NCBI RefSeq assembly: GCF_900110275.1
Contig: NZ_FODC01000001.1
Coordinates: 558,001-622,000 of the forward strand
DNA length: 64,000 nt
Direction: 5' to 3'
Origin: Duganella sp. CF517
GTDB lineage: Bacteria; Pseudomonadota; Gammaproteobacteria; Burkholderiales; Burkholderiaceae_D
Part shown: piece after piece, positions 19,889-29,859 of the stretch
How the letters are laid out: each line of letters starts with the position of its first letter
Numbering within the stretch: the stretch's first letter is position 1
The notes under the pieces: model-generated
Told to the model about the DNA's origin: nothing
Seen by the model: the letters and a program-made list of their open reading frames with translations, nothing else
The model's database searches: none
Translations under genes and position numbers: made by a program

Positions 19889-20893
19889 ATGAGCACCGGG
19901 CCGGACGATAAGGACATCATTGACGTACCGCCAGAAGACGTGCACGTGCAGCAAACGCCACACCGCCGCGCCAGCGACCACGAGCGCCGCTCGGCGCGTC
20001 CCGAGGTCGGCACGCCCCGCTATCTCGATCCGGGCGACAACGTCTTCAGCCTGTGGGGCCGGGTCATCATGGCGCGCTACCGCCGGGTCGCCGCCTCGGT
20101 CACCCGCCACATCATCCAGCGGCCGCTGCACATCGGCGTCTCGGCGCGGATTTTCCACCCGGAAGCGGGCGCCACCGGGCTGCGCAGCAAGAACCTTCAA
20201 TATCTGGAGGAATCGATCGCGCAGTGGGTCATGTCGCGCGACGTGCTGGTGTTCATGATCCCGACGGTCAACACCGACGGCCTGCTGCACCCTTCCAACA
20301 TCCGCCTGCGCGACTACGCGCGCCACCTCGACGGCCTGGTGCTGCAGGGCGGCGCCGATGTGTCACCGCAGAGTTATTCGGAAACGCCGACCCGGCCGGA
20401 ATGGGGCGGCGACCGCGCGCGCGACATGTACGAGCTCGAGTTGTTGCACGAGTTCGTCGAGGCCGGCAAGCCGGTGCTGGGCATTTGCCGTGGCTGCCAG
20501 CTGATCAATGTGGCGTTCGGCGGAACCTTGTACCAGGATATCGCTTCGGACGTGCCGGATTCGCTGGCGCACGTGAACGATGACTACGACCGCAACCGGC
20601 ATGAGATCAGCTTCCCGGCGGGGTCGTCGTTGAGCAAACTGTTCAAGGGACATCAGACCGGCTTGGTCAATTCGATCCACCATCAGGCCGTCAAGACGCT
20701 TGGCCGCGACATGGTGGTGGAGGCGTTGTCGGTGCCGGATAATATGGTGGAGGCGATCCGGTATCGCAAGGCGCCGTTCGTGATGGGATTGCAGTGGCAC
20801 CCGGAGTTCCACAGCGCCGGCGGCGTCGAGCTGCTCGACTGCACCGGGATTTTGGATAACTTTCTGCGCGTGGCGCGGGAGACGCGGTTTTAG
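19889..20893 (+). CDS. Peptidase C26 family protein (gamma-glutamyl-GABA hydrolase/PuuD-like)
   Basis: A 334-residue protein with a class I glutamine amidotransferase-like C26 domain. The nucleophile is Cys200 in GICRGCQL, and the catalytic HxE is in QWHPEFH near residue 305. Members hydrolyse gamma-glutamyl amide bonds. ATG 19889 is chosen because GAGGGA lies just upstream. The first 80 residues (charged, with RRASDHERRSARPE) are an N-terminal extension not needed for the fold. It converges on a YbdK-type glutamate-cysteine ligase gene, also a gamma-glutamyl enzyme. Confidence 0.83.
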   Translation: MSTGPDDKDIIDVPPEDVHVQQTPHRRASDHERRSARPEVGTPRYLDPGDNVFSLWGRVIMARYRRVAASVTRHIIQRPLHIGVSARIFHPEAGATGLRSKNLQYLEESIAQWVMSRDVLVFMIPTVNTDGLLHPSNIRLRDYARHLDGLVLQGGADVSPQSYSETPTRPEWGGDRARDMYELELLHEFVEAGKPVLGICRGCQLINVAFGGTLYQDIASDVPDSLAHVNDDYDRNRHEISFPAGSSLSKLFKGHQTGLVNSIHHQAVKTLGRDMVVEALSVPDNMVEAIRYRKAPFVMGLQWHPEFHSAGGVELLDCTGILDNFLRVARETRF

Positions 20894-20978
20894 AGCTAGA
20901 TTTGCGGGTGGGCCGCAGGCGGATCGTGGCGGCTTGCGGCATTCCGCCTGGTCCGCCGCCATCCGCCAACACCGCCGA

Positions 20979-22097
20979 TTATCGGCCGCGGAACCGCTGA
21001 ATCGCCGCGTCGACCATGCCCTCGGCGCTACCGCTACGATCGAACTGCTGGCGCAGATAATGCGCGTCGCTGCCCTCGTGCGTGACCTGCATCAGGTGCT
21101 GCAAACCGGCCGTGGCGCCTAGTTTGGCGCCATACGGCTCCATCTTGCGCAGGGTGGTCAGGATATCCTCGCGCAGCGACAGGCTCTCGTAACTCTTCGG
21201 ATGCACCAGCGTGCCATCCAGTCCGAAACGGCAGGCCTGGAAGCGGTTGTAGTTATACACCAGATAGTCATCCTCGGCCGGCGCCTCTTCCCGGCGCTCC
21301 AGCAGATAGCTGCACAACGATTGCAGATAGACCGCCAGCGCGGCCGCCCGTTCCACCGTCAGCGGCGTGTCGCACACGCGCAGCTCGATGGTGCCGAATT
21401 CCGGCTTGGGGCGAATATCCCAGTAAAAGTCCTTCATGCTCTTGATCACGCCGGTGTGTTCCATCTTGGCGAAGTACTCGTTCTCGAAGCTCGCCCAGTT
21501 CTGCACGAACGGCGCGCGTCCGCTCATCGGAAACGCGAACACCGAATTCAGACGCGCGGAGTTGAACAGCGTGTCGTTCCCCTGCACGTACGGCGACGAT
21601 GACGACAGCGCGATGAAGTGCGGCACGTAGCGGCTGAGCGAATGCAGCAGGAACAGCGCGTCGTCGCCGTTGGCGCAGCCGATGTGCACGTGCTGGCCGA
21701 AGATCGTAAACTGCTTGGCCAGATAGCCGTACAGCTCCGACACTTCCTTGAAGCGCGGCTTGGAGAAGATCTTCCGGTCCGACCATTTCTGGAACGGGTG
21801 CGTGCCGCCGCCGCAAATACCGATGTTCAGTTGTTCGCCGGCCGTGACCAGGGTGTCGCGGATCAGCTGCAACTGCGCCACCAGTTCGGTGTGATTGGTG
21901 TGCACGTCGCTGTTAATCTCGATCATGCTCTCGGTGATTTCAGGCGTGACGTTGCCGGGGAACGGCTTGCGTCCCAACAGGTGCAGCAGGTCCGGGCTGG
22001 ACGCCGTCAAGTCGTAGTCCGAAAGGCTGATCAGCTGGAGCTCGAGCTCCACGCCCATCGTCAGCGGTTGCGATGTGTTGAACGGTTCTAATGGCAT
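20979..22097 (-). CDS. ybdK: YbdK-type carboxylate-amine ligase (glutamate-cysteine ligase 2 family)
   Basis: A 372-residue ATP-dependent ligase of the GCS2 family. Motifs are [10 protein letters not shown] (14-23), the glutamate-rich [15 protein letters not shown] (about 52-66), and [10 protein letters not shown] with QHVHIG in the middle. E. coli YbdK has weak gamma-glutamylcysteine ligase activity; the physiological substrate is unknown. Its ATG touches the TAA of the upstream antiporter gene with no gap, so the two are probably co-transcribed. Confidence 0.87.
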   Translation of the reverse strand: MPLEPFNTSQPLTMGVELELQLISLSDYDLTASSPDLLHLLGRKPFPGNVTPEITESMIEINSDVHTNHTELVAQLQLIRDTLVTAGEQLNIGICGGGTHPFQKWSDRKIFSKPRFKEVSELYGYLAKQFTIFGQHVHIGCANGDDALFLLHSLSRYVPHFIALSSSSPYVQGNDTLFNSARLNSVFAFPMSGRAPFVQNWASFENEYFAKMEHTGVIKSMKDFYWDIRPKPEFGTIELRVCDTPLTVERAAALAVYLQSLCSYLLERREEAPAEDDYLVYNYNRFQACRFGLDGTLVHPKSYESLSLREDILTTLRKMEPYGAKLGATAGLQHLMQVTHEGSDAHYLRQQFDRSGSAEGMVDAAIQRFRGR

Positions 22098-23285
22098 TTA
22101 CTTTTCCTCCTTGATCTGGGTTTCATTGGCCCAGATCAGCGCACGTTGCGTGACGATCGGTCCGACCACTTCCAGCAGCAGCGTCATCGCCGCCAGCGCC
22201 GCCAGTTCGTCGACCAGCACAATCCCCATGTATTTGGTTTGTTCGAGCAGCAGCGTGACGAACACCGACATCGGCGCCAGCGCGACGCCGGTCAGCACGC
22301 CTTTGCGCCACGAGATGCCGCCGACCTTGGCGAAAGCGGCAACACTGGCCGTCTTGACCAGGAAGCGCGCCAGCAGCAGCACGATGCCCAGGCCCGCGCC
22401 ATCGACCACGCGCTCCCACTCCAGGGTGGAGACGGCGAACACGAACAGCAGCACCGTCAGCAATTCGCCGATGCCACCGAAATTGCGTTCGGTGCGGCTG
22501 AAGGCGACGCGGCTATGGCGCGCGGCCAGGCCGAAGGTCAACGTGGCCAGCACCGGCGAAACATCGAAGGCGCCGGCGCCGGCGACCAGCAGCACCACGC
22601 CAAGCGCAAAGGCGACGGTGCCGTCCTGCGCCAGCGCGCCGAGGCGGCGCAACAGGGCCGGGACCACAAAGCCCATCAACGCGCCCATCACGGCCGACAC
22701 CACCAATTCGATCAGGCTATGCGAAATCGCCTGCGGCAGGCTGCCGGACGTCTGGAATACCCAGAAGCCCACCACCACCTTGAAGACGAACACCGCCAGC
22801 ACGCAGTTGATCGCGACCAGGTGCAGCACGCGCTCGGTGACCTGGCCGGAGCTGTTCTGCTCATTGATCACGCGCAGCACGCCGGCCGGCGATGTCGACA
22901 TGGCCAGCGACGCCAGCAACAGCGACGTCAGCGACGGCATGCCGGTCAGATAAGCGATGAAATAAACCGCGGCGAAAGTGGCCGCCGATTCCGCCAGGCC
23001 GCTGACCGCGATCCACGGATTAATTCTGAGCCAGCGCAGATTGATGCGGTAGCCGAATTCAAACAGTATCAGTCCGAACGCCAGATTGGCCAGGGTGGTG
23101 ACGGTGCTGGAGGCGCCGCTGCTGAGCGCGGCGGGGAACGCTTGCGCAAGTAAGAATCCGACGATGCCGTAGACGCTGATGCGTGGCAGCTTAGTCCAGC
23201 GATGCAGAAATTCTCCCGACAGCCAAGCCAGCGCGATCGCGAACGGCCAGCCCAAATCGGCCATGATGACCTGAATATCCGGCAT
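22098..23285 (-). CDS. Cation:proton antiporter (CPA2/KefB-like membrane domain)
   Basis: A 395-residue polytopic inner-membrane antiporter of the monovalent cation:proton antiporter-2 family, containing only the Na_H_exchanger domain and no TrkA-N domain. I chose ATG 23285 because AGAGGAGA lies seven bases upstream; the frame stays open further up, but those residues are not hydrophobic. Pairing with YbdK recalls glutathione-gated Kef systems, but a functional link is only speculation. Confidence 0.83.
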   Translation of the reverse strand: MPDIQVIMADLGWPFAIALAWLSGEFLHRWTKLPRISVYGIVGFLLAQAFPAALSSGASSTVTTLANLAFGLILFEFGYRINLRWLRINPWIAVSGLAESAATFAAVYFIAYLTGMPSLTSLLLASLAMSTSPAGVLRVINEQNSSGQVTERVLHLVAINCVLAVFVFKVVVGFWVFQTSGSLPQAISHSLIELVVSAVMGALMGFVVPALLRRLGALAQDGTVAFALGVVLLVAGAGAFDVSPVLATLTFGLAARHSRVAFSRTERNFGGIGELLTVLLFVFAVSTLEWERVVDGAGLGIVLLLARFLVKTASVAAFAKVGGISWRKGVLTGVALAPMSVFVTLLLEQTKYMGIVLVDELAALAAMTLLLEVVGPIVTQRALIWANETQIKEEK

Positions 23286-23372
23286 GTACTTCTCCTCTGT
23301 AAACCATACTTCGATTATTATGGCCGATAAACCGCACCACGACTGTTCGCTAGGGAACATAGGAAAAACCAC

Positions 23373-24224
23373 ATGCTTGAACTAATCAGTGAACACGCCT
23401 GCTTCGGCGGCACCCAGCGTTTCTACCGCCACGACTCGCGCGAGATCGGCCTGCCGATGCGCTTTTCGGTCTTCATTCCGGAGCGCCAGGAAGGCGATCA
23501 AAGCCGCATGCCGGCGCTGTTCTACCTCGCGGGGCTGACCTGCAACGAAGAGACCTTCATGACCAAGGCCGGCGCGCAGCGCGCGGCGGCGCAGGCGGGG
23601 CTGATCCTCGTCGCGCCGGACACCAGCCCGCGCGGCGCCGGTGTCGCCGGCGAGGCGGACAGCTGGGATTTCGGCGTCGGCGCCGGCTTCTATCTGGACG
23701 CCACGCGTGAGCCGTGGTCGCGGCACTACCGCATGTACAGCTACATCCACGAGCTGCGCGAGCTGGTGGTCAATGAGCTGCCGGTCGACGGCGCGCGCCT
23801 CGGCATCTTCGGCCACTCGATGGGCGGCCACGGCGCGCTGACGATGGCGCTGAAACGGCCGGACGTGTTCCGCTCGGTGTCGGCGTTCGCGCCGATCGCG
23901 GCGCCGACCAAGTGCCCATGGGGCCACAAGGCGTTCAACGGCTATCTCGGCGACGACACCGCCGCGTGGGCGCAATACGACGCCAGCCTATTGATGGCCG
24001 ATCTGAAAACGCCCTTCCCGGCCGGCATCCTGATCGACCAGGGACTGGGCGACAAATTCCTGGCCGAGCAGCTGTATCCGGAGGCGTTCGAGGCAGCCTG
24101 CCGCAGCGCCGCGCAGCCGCTGGAGCTGCGGCGGCATGCGCGTTACGACCATGGCTACTACTTCATCTCGACGTTCATGGAAGACCACATACGCTTCCAC
24201 GCCCGCAACCTCGCTACAGTTTGA
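23373..24224 (+). CDS. fghA: S-formylglutathione hydrolase
   Basis: A 283-residue cytoplasmic serine hydrolase that converts S-formylglutathione to formate and glutathione in formaldehyde detoxification. The nucleophile is Ser149 in GHSMGG; the family segment [17 protein letters not shown] (51-67) and the late DQGLGDKF acid and RYDHGYYF histidine are present. Its 3' end overlaps the convergent DJ-1/PfpI gene by 11 bases. No glutathione-dependent formaldehyde dehydrogenase is in the window. Confidence 0.93.
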   Translation: MLELISEHACFGGTQRFYRHDSREIGLPMRFSVFIPERQEGDQSRMPALFYLAGLTCNEETFMTKAGAQRAAAQAGLILVAPDTSPRGAGVAGEADSWDFGVGAGFYLDATREPWSRHYRMYSYIHELRELVVNELPVDGARLGIFGHSMGGHGALTMALKRPDVFRSVSAFAPIAAPTKCPWGHKAFNGYLGDDTAAWAQYDASLLMADLKTPFPAGILIDQGLGDKFLAEQLYPEAFEAACRSAAQPLELRRHARYDHGYYFISTFMEDHIRFHARNLATV

Positions 24225-24795
24225 TTTCGGTTCCGAGCACGCGCAGGAACTGGCCGAGCCACGCGGGGTGCGCCGGCCACGCGGGCGCGGTGACGAAGTT
24301 ACCGTCGGTGACCGCCTGGTCGACCGCGATGTCGGCGTACTCGCCGCCGGCCAGTTTGACTTCCGGCGAACAGGCCGGGTAGCACGAGATTTTTTTGCCG
24401 CGTATGACCTCCGCCGCCGCCAGCAATTGCGCGCCGTGGCACACCGCCGCTATCGGCTTGGACGCGGCCGCGAACTCCTGGACGATGGCGATCACGCGCG
24501 GATTGAGGCGCAGGTACTCGGGCGCGCGGCCGCCGGCGATCATCAGCGCGTCGTACTTGGCCACGTCGACGTCGTCGAAGCTGGCGTTGAGCGCGAACAG
24601 GTGGCCCGGCTTTTCGGTGTAGGTCTGGTCGCCTTCGAAATCGTGAATCGCGGTCTTGATGGTGTCGCCAGACTTTTTGCCGGGGCAGACCGCGTGCACC
24701 GTGTGCCCAACCATCTGCAGCGCCTGGAACGGCACCATGGTCTCGTAGTCTTCCGCAAAATCGCCCGTCAGAAACAGAATTTTCTTAGCTGCCAC
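24214..24795 (-). CDS. DJ-1/PfpI family protein
   Basis: A 193-residue DJ-1/PfpI-fold protein (chaperone, glyoxalase or protease-like). The nucleophile elbow is [10 protein letters not shown] with Cys119, and a conserved early Glu lies in DFAEDYE (12-18). I chose GTG 24795, which has AAAGGA eight bases upstream and gives the typical [18 protein letters not shown] start. It is separated from cheV by a terminator, so it has its own promoter in 24796-24824 or is read at low level through the terminator. Confidence 0.85.
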   Translation of the reverse strand: MAAKKILFLTGDFAEDYETMVPFQALQMVGHTVHAVCPGKKSGDTIKTAIHDFEGDQTYTEKPGHLFALNASFDDVDVAKYDALMIAGGRAPEYLRLNPRVIAIVQEFAAASKPIAAVCHGAQLLAAAEVIRGKKISCYPACSPEVKLAGGEYADIAVDQAVTDGNFVTAPAWPAHPAWLGQFLRVLGTEIKL

Positions 24796-24824
24796 GGTAT
24801 GTCCTTTCGAGAACGGGTTATATG

Positions 24825-24856
24825 AAAAAAGGGCCGCGACGTCGCCGTCACGGCCC
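24825..24856 (-). terminator. Rho-independent terminator of cheV
   Basis: An 11-bp stem (24831-24841 with 24846-24856, one G-U pair on the minus transcript), a four-base loop, then six T residues on the minus strand (24830-24825). It lies 43 bases past the cheV stop. Confidence 0.85.
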
Positions 24857-24899
24857 TTCGATACTACCCTGATTCGTTCGCGGACGCTGGTGGTGACGC

Positions 24900-25871
24900 T
24901 TAGGCGGCTGCGCCGGCGGCCTTGGCGATCACCGTGCGGATGGTGCCCGCCAGGTCCTCGGCCGAGAACTTGGCCACATACGCGTCGGCGCCCACGCCCT
25001 TGACATGGTCCTCGTTGGTCTTGCCCGACAACGAGGAGTGGATCACCACCGGAATCTTGGAGAAGCGCGCGTCCTGCTTGATCAGGCGAGTCAGCGTGAA
25101 GCCGTCCATCTCCGGCATCTCCAGATCGGTCAGCACCATGGCCACGCGGTCGGTGATGGCCACGCCTTCGGCCTTGGCGCCGTCGGCGATATGCTGCAGG
25201 CGCTCCCACGCCTCCTTGCCCGACTTGGTCATGATGAAGTGCACGCCCATCGCATCGAGACCTTTTTCGATCAGGTTGCGCGCGACCACCGAGTCGTCGG
25301 CCGCCAGGATCACGGCGCCCGGTTTCAGCAGCACTTTCGGGCCGATGGTTTCCGGATCGACGTCCTTGCCTTCCGGCGGCACCAGCTCGCGCAAGATGGT
25401 TTCGACGTCGAGCACCTGCGCCAGGCGGGTGTTCTGCACGTCGCCGTCGACGCGCGCGATACTGGTCACTTTGCCGCCGGCCGTGCCTTCGGCGGTCAGC
25501 ACCTGGCTCCAGTCCAGGCGCACGATTTCATCCACCGATTCGACCGCGAACGCCTGCGTGGTGCGCGCGAATTCGGTGACCAACATAATATTCAGACCGG
25601 TTTTTGGGGTCACACCCACGATGCCCGGCAAATCGAGCACCGTAATGATTTGACCGCGCAGATTGACGACGCCCAGCATATGTGGCGGGGATCCGGCCAC
25701 TGCGGTTACTTCCGGCATCGCGACGATCTCGCGGATTTTGAAGACGTTAATACCAAACAACTCGGAATGTTGACCGTTGGCGTCGCCGCCCAAACGGAAC
25801 AGCAGCAGTTCGAACTTGTTGGAATTTGTTAAATTACTGCGCTCATCCACTTCCTGCTGAACTGATTTCAT
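24900..25871 (-). CDS. cheV: Chemotaxis protein CheV (CheW-like plus receiver)
   Basis: A 323-residue coupling protein. An N-terminal CheW domain (about 18-165, with [16 protein letters not shown]) is followed by a receiver domain (about 185-315) with acidic pair ADD (191-193) and phospho-acceptor Asp249 in [10 protein letters not shown]. The usual receiver KP motif reads KF (AKFSAEDL). It links chemoreceptors to CheA, with phosphorylation allowing adaptation. I chose ATG 25871 because of its GGAG ribosome site. It is a single-gene unit ended by a terminator. Confidence 0.92.
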   Translation of the reverse strand: MKSVQQEVDERSNLTNSNKFELLLFRLGGDANGQHSELFGINVFKIREIVAMPEVTAVAGSPPHMLGVVNLRGQIITVLDLPGIVGVTPKTGLNIMLVTEFARTTQAFAVESVDEIVRLDWSQVLTAEGTAGGKVTSIARVDGDVQNTRLAQVLDVETILRELVPPEGKDVDPETIGPKVLLKPGAVILAADDSVVARNLIEKGLDAMGVHFIMTKSGKEAWERLQHIADGAKAEGVAITDRVAMVLTDLEMPEMDGFTLTRLIKQDARFSKIPVVIHSSLSGKTNEDHVKGVGADAYVAKFSAEDLAGTIRTVIAKAAGAAA

Positions 25872-26046
25872 AGATTGTTCTCCACTGGGGTCCGCTGATA
25901 GGAAATGGCCCACGGCGGGCTTGCTTCCATTGCGTTTCCAGTATAGCGGGAGCAACACGCTTGCGTCACATTTTGGGCCCCAGGATATTGATTTAAAGCA
26001 CGATATACAACGGTTGTGGGTCGGAGAAGCGCAAAACATTGCCAAT

Positions 26047-26075
26047 AAAAAAAGAAACCTCATGGGTTTCTTTTT
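26047..26075 (-). terminator. Terminator downstream of tRNA-Gly
   Basis: A 9-bp stem (26051-26059 with 26065-26073) with a five-base loop. The minus transcript ends the hairpin with a run of seven T residues (complement of A47-A53). It lies about 65 bases past the tRNA 3' end. Confidence 0.75.
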
Positions 26076-26138
26076 GCAAGCATATAACTAGTTTCTTGAT
26101 GGTGAGCCGGATCGGAATCGATGGTCACAAAGGAATTC

Positions 26139-26214
26139 TGGAGCGGGAGAAGAGTCTCGAACTCTCGACCTCAACCTTGGCAAGGTTGCGCTCTACCAAC
26201 TGAGCTACTCCCGC
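26139..26214 (-). tRNA. tRNA-Gly (anticodon GCC)
   Basis: A 76-base tRNA read on the minus strand. The 7-bp acceptor stem pairs GCGGGAG with CTCCCGC, the 3' CCA is encoded, the D-loop reads AGCTCAGTTGGTAGAGC, the anticodon arm is CAACC-TTGCCAA-GGTTG giving anticodon GCC, and the T-loop is TTCGAGA. It decodes GGC/GGU, the favoured glycine codons here. Confidence 0.97.
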
Positions 26215-26331
26215 ATGGAGAGGCCAGATTATGACAGAAAGATTCCCGCTTGACCAGTGCTCGCCGCCAACTTTTTACGGGACGGGCGATAGTGTAAGCT
26301 TGGTAGCGGTTTGCAATGGAAAAGGATGGGA

Positions 26332-27966
26332 ATGGATTCAATCGAAGTTGTGTTGGCGATGCTGTTGGCGGTGGTGGCCAGCGCCTATATCAAGCGGCTG
26401 CTGCCGCCGGCGATACCGCTGCCGTTGGTGCAGATCGCGCTGGGAGCGCTGATCGCCGCCAAGTCGTCGCACGGCGTGGACCTGGAACCGGAGCTGTTCT
26501 TCCTGGCCTTCCTGCCGCCGCTGCTGTTCCTCGACGGCTGGCGCATACCCAAAAGCGGCCTGCTGCGCGACAAGGGCACGATCCTGGAGCTGGCCCTGGG
26601 CCTGGTGATCTTCACCGTCGTCGGCGCCGGCTTCCTGATCCACTGGCTGATTCCCGCGATGCCGCTGCCGGTCGCCTTCGCGCTGGCGGCCATCATCTCG
26701 CCGACCGATCCGATCGCGGTCAGCTCGATCGCCTCCAACACGCCGATCCCCAAACGCCTGATGCACATCCTCGAGGGCGAATCGCTGCTCAACGACGCCA
26801 GTGGCCTGGTGTGCTTCCGCTTCGCCGTCGCCGCCGCGATGACCGGCAGCTTCTCGGTCGGCACGGCCGCCATCACCTTCGTCTGGCTGGTGGTGGCCGG
26901 CATCGGCGCCGGCGTCGGCGTCACCCTGGCCGTGACGTGGGCGCAGCGCTGGCTGTCGCGCCGCTTCGGCGAGCCGACCGGGTCGCCGATCCTGGTCAAT
27001 CTGCTGCTGCCGTTCGGCGCCTACCTGGTGGCCGAGCGCCTGCACGGCTCCGGCATCCTGGCCGCCGTCGCCGCCGGCGTGACGATGAGCTACGTGGAGT
27101 TGAGCGGCCACGCGCTGGCCAACACCCGCATCCAGCGCTCCGCCGTGTGGGATACGGTGCAGTTCGCGCTCAATGGCGTGATGTTCGTGCTGCTCGGCGA
27201 GCAACTGCCCGACATCTTCCGGGGCGCCAGCCTGTCGATCATGGAAAGCGGCCACCTTAACCCGTGGTGGCTGGTCATCTACGCCTTCGCCATCACCGCC
27301 GGCCTGCTGGTGCTGCGCATGGCATGGGTGTGGGCCTCGCTGCGGCTGACCATCTTCAAGCAGAAGATCCGCCAGCAGGATCGCCAGAAAATCAATCCGC
27401 GCCTGCTGCTGGCGACCACCCTGGCCGGCGCGCGCGGCACCATCACCCTGGCCGGCGTGCTGACGTTGCCGCTGGCCCTGCCCAGTGGCGCACCCTTCCC
27501 GGCGCGCGCGCTGGTCATTTTCCTGGCCTGTTCGGTGATCCTGATTTCGCTGCTGACCGCCAGCATCGCCCTGCCACGCCTGTTGTCTGGCATGACCTTC
27601 CCGGCCGAGCCGGAGGAACAGCAGGAGGAAGACCTGGCGCGGCGCGAAGCGGCCAACGCGGCGATCACCGCCATCGAGAAAACGCAGGTCTCGCTGATGG
27701 CGGCGGAAACCTGCATCGACCCCGAGGTCTATCCGCATGCGGCGGCGCGCGTGATCGCGTTCTACGAGCATCGGCTCAGCGAGGTGGACCGGGATGACGA
27801 CTCGGAGTGGCGCAAGACCGACCATGCCGAGAACGAGCTGCGGCTGGCGGCGCTGGCGGCCGAACGGCGCGCGGTCTTCGACCTGGCCCGCACCGACCGC
27901 ATTTCCGACGCGATCTCGCGTAAACTGGTACGCGAGATCGACTTGATGGAAACGCGCTACCGCTGA
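26332..27966 (+). CDS. CPA1-family Na+/H+ antiporter
   Basis: A 544-residue inner-membrane Na+/H+ exchanger of the CPA1 family. Motifs are LPPLLFLDGW (about 56-65), the ISPTDPIAVS ion-site motif (about 120-129), and EGESLLNDASGLV (about 146-158). It has about 12 helices and then a charged cytoplasmic tail of about 120 residues. I chose ATG 26332 because of AAAGGA upstream; another ATG lies two codons earlier. It is followed nine bases later by a LytS-type kinase gene. Confidence 0.88.
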   Translation: MDSIEVVLAMLLAVVASAYIKRLLPPAIPLPLVQIALGALIAAKSSHGVDLEPELFFLAFLPPLLFLDGWRIPKSGLLRDKGTILELALGLVIFTVVGAGFLIHWLIPAMPLPVAFALAAIISPTDPIAVSSIASNTPIPKRLMHILEGESLLNDASGLVCFRFAVAAAMTGSFSVGTAAITFVWLVVAGIGAGVGVTLAVTWAQRWLSRRFGEPTGSPILVNLLLPFGAYLVAERLHGSGILAAVAAGVTMSYVELSGHALANTRIQRSAVWDTVQFALNGVMFVLLGEQLPDIFRGASLSIMESGHLNPWWLVIYAFAITAGLLVLRMAWVWASLRLTIFKQKIRQQDRQKINPRLLLATTLAGARGTITLAGVLTLPLALPSGAPFPARALVIFLACSVILISLLTASIALPRLLSGMTFPAEPEEQQEEDLARREAANAAITAIEKTQVSLMAAETCIDPEVYPHAAARVIAFYEHRLSEVDRDDDSEWRKTDHAENELRLAALAAERRAVFDLARTDRISDAISRKLVREIDLMETRYR

Positions 27967-27975
27967 CAGCCAACC

Positions 27976-29058
27976 ATGCGACCCACACGCACACAAACCA
28001 TCATCGCGGTCGCCTGGGTCCTGTTCTGGCTCCTGATGACCACCACCGCCGTGCAGGAATACCTGCGCGACAACGATCACGGCGTGTGGAAGCCGATACT
28101 GTGGGAGACCTCGTCGGCCTTCACCGGCAGCGTACTGCTCATCCTCCAGCGTTATTTCACGCGCCGGCACGACCACCTGATTTCATCGCCGCTGCGCTGG
28201 TTCTCCCGCCAGCTCGTGTGGCTGCCGATCTACTGGGTCGCGTTCGTACCGATCGCCTTCGGCATCCGGCACGTGGTCTACCGCCTGGCCGGCGAAACGT
28301 ATGCGCACCACGCGTGGCCGCAGGTGTATCTGTACGAAGACGTGAAGATGACGGTGTTCTTCTTCATCTTCGCCAGTATCACCTTCGGCGTGCTCTCGTA
28401 CCACGCGATGATGAACGAAAAGCTGCGGGTCGAGCGTGTCAACGCCTCGCTGCGGGAAGCGCAGCTGCTTCGCCTGACGCAGCAACTGCAGCCGCACTTC
28501 CTGTTCAATGCCCTCAACACCATCTCGTCGCTGATGCACAGCGACGTCGCGCGCGCCGACGCGATGCTGATCCAGCTGGCCGACGTACTGCGCGCCACGC
28601 TCGACGTGGGCGAGCAGCACCAGGTGCCGCTGGAACTGGAGCTGCGGCTGTTGCGCGGCTACGCGGCGCTGATGAGCGAACGTTTTTCGGACCGTGTGCA
28701 CATCGCCTGGCAAATCGACGACTCGCTGCTGGCCTGCCCGGTCCCGGTCATGAGCATGCAGCCGCTATTGGAAAACATCTTCAAGCACACCGTCGAACGG
28801 CGTCGCCAAAGCACGGCGATCCACATCTCCGTCAGCCGCGAGCAGGGTGTCATCGTGGTGCGGCTGGAAGACGACGCCGGCGTACTGCCCGGCGCCGACG
28901 TGAAGACGGAGGGCGCGTCCGGCATCGGCGTACGCAACCTGCGCCAGCGCCTGGCCGGGTTGTACGGCGAGCGCGCATCGTTCAACCTGATACAGCTCGC
29001 GCCGGCCGGCGTGCGGGCGGAAATGCGACTGCCATGCCGATTGCCTTACGCATCCTGA
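27976..29058 (+). CDS. LytS/YehU-type sensor histidine kinase
   Basis: A 360-residue membrane kinase with four hydrophobic segments (about 8-24, 46-60, 82-100, 124-143). A His_kinase domain follows with the phospho-acceptor His174 in QLQPHFLFNALNTI, then an ATPase domain with an N-box LLENIFKH (about 262-269) and a G-box GIGVRNLRQRL near 318. It would phosphorylate the overlapping LytTR regulator (24-base overlap). The signal sensed is unknown. Confidence 0.9.
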   Translation: MRPTRTQTIIAVAWVLFWLLMTTTAVQEYLRDNDHGVWKPILWETSSAFTGSVLLILQRYFTRRHDHLISSPLRWFSRQLVWLPIYWVAFVPIAFGIRHVVYRLAGETYAHHAWPQVYLYEDVKMTVFFFIFASITFGVLSYHAMMNEKLRVERVNASLREAQLLRLTQQLQPHFLFNALNTISSLMHSDVARADAMLIQLADVLRATLDVGEQHQVPLELELRLLRGYAALMSERFSDRVHIAWQIDDSLLACPVPVMSMQPLLENIFKHTVERRRQSTAIHISVSREQGVIVVRLEDDAGVLPGADVKTEGASGIGVRNLRQRLAGLYGERASFNLIQLAPAGVRAEMRLPCRLPYAS

Positions 29059-29783
29059 TCGTCGACGACGAGCGCCCCGCGCGCGACAAGCTACGTCGCA
29101 TGCTGGCGCTGGAACCGGACATCGGCGCCATCGAGGAGGCGCGCGACGGTGTCGAGGCGCTGGAATTGCTGCCCGCCTTCGCCCCGGACGTGCTGCTGCT
29201 CGATATCCAGATGCCCGAGATCGGCGGACTCGATGTCGCCGCCTCGCTGCCGTCGCCCGCGCCGCTGGTGGTGTTCGTCACCGCCTACGACGAATACGCG
29301 ATCCGCGCCTTCGACGCCAACGCCATCGACTACCTGCTCAAGCCTTACGACCAACAGCGGCTGCACCGGGCGCTGCGGCGGGTGCGCGAGCGGCTGGGCG
29401 CCACGGCGCCCACGGCGCCCTCGCCCTCGCCCGAGCCGCTACCCGCCATCACCCAGTTGCTGGTGCCGGAGCGCGGCGGCACGCGCATCGTCAAGGTCGA
29501 ACAGATCCAGTGGATCGAGACGGCCGATAATTACGTCGTGCTGCACACCGCCGACGGCGATCCGCTGATGCGGCAAACGCTGGCCGGCCTGGTGGAAAAA
29601 CTCGGTCCGCGCTTCCTGCGCTGCCACCGCCGAGCGGCGGTGCAACTGGACTGGATACGCAGCGTCCAGCCGCTGGACAAGGGTGACTGCGAACTGGTGC
29701 TGCGCAGCGGCGCCCGCGTGCCGTGCTCGCGCCAATACCGCGCGGATTTGATGCAGCGCCTGCAAGATGGCGGCATCGGCTAG
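29034..29783 (+). CDS. LytTR-family response regulator
   Basis: A 249-residue regulator. The receiver domain (1-120) has DDE at 11-13, phospho-acceptor Asp57 and KPY at about 108. A Pro-rich linker (APTAPSPSPEPLP, about 127-139) leads to a LytTR DNA-binding domain (about 145-245, with IQWIETADNYVVLHT). ATG 29034 lies inside the kinase gene, so the pair is co-translated. Targets are unknown; the upstream antiporter may be one. Confidence 0.9.
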   Translation: MPIALRILIVDDERPARDKLRRMLALEPDIGAIEEARDGVEALELLPAFAPDVLLLDIQMPEIGGLDVAASLPSPAPLVVFVTAYDEYAIRAFDANAIDYLLKPYDQQRLHRALRRVRERLGATAPTAPSPSPEPLPAITQLLVPERGGTRIVKVEQIQWIETADNYVVLHTADGDPLMRQTLAGLVEKLGPRFLRCHRRAAVQLDWIRSVQPLDKGDCELVLRSGARVPCSRQYRADLMQRLQDGGIG

Positions 29784-29859
29784 ACGACCCATTCGTGCGC
29801 CTGGACAGACCCCATCCTGCTAGCCTTCCAGGGCGACCAACAACGATCGGGAGTCAGTC

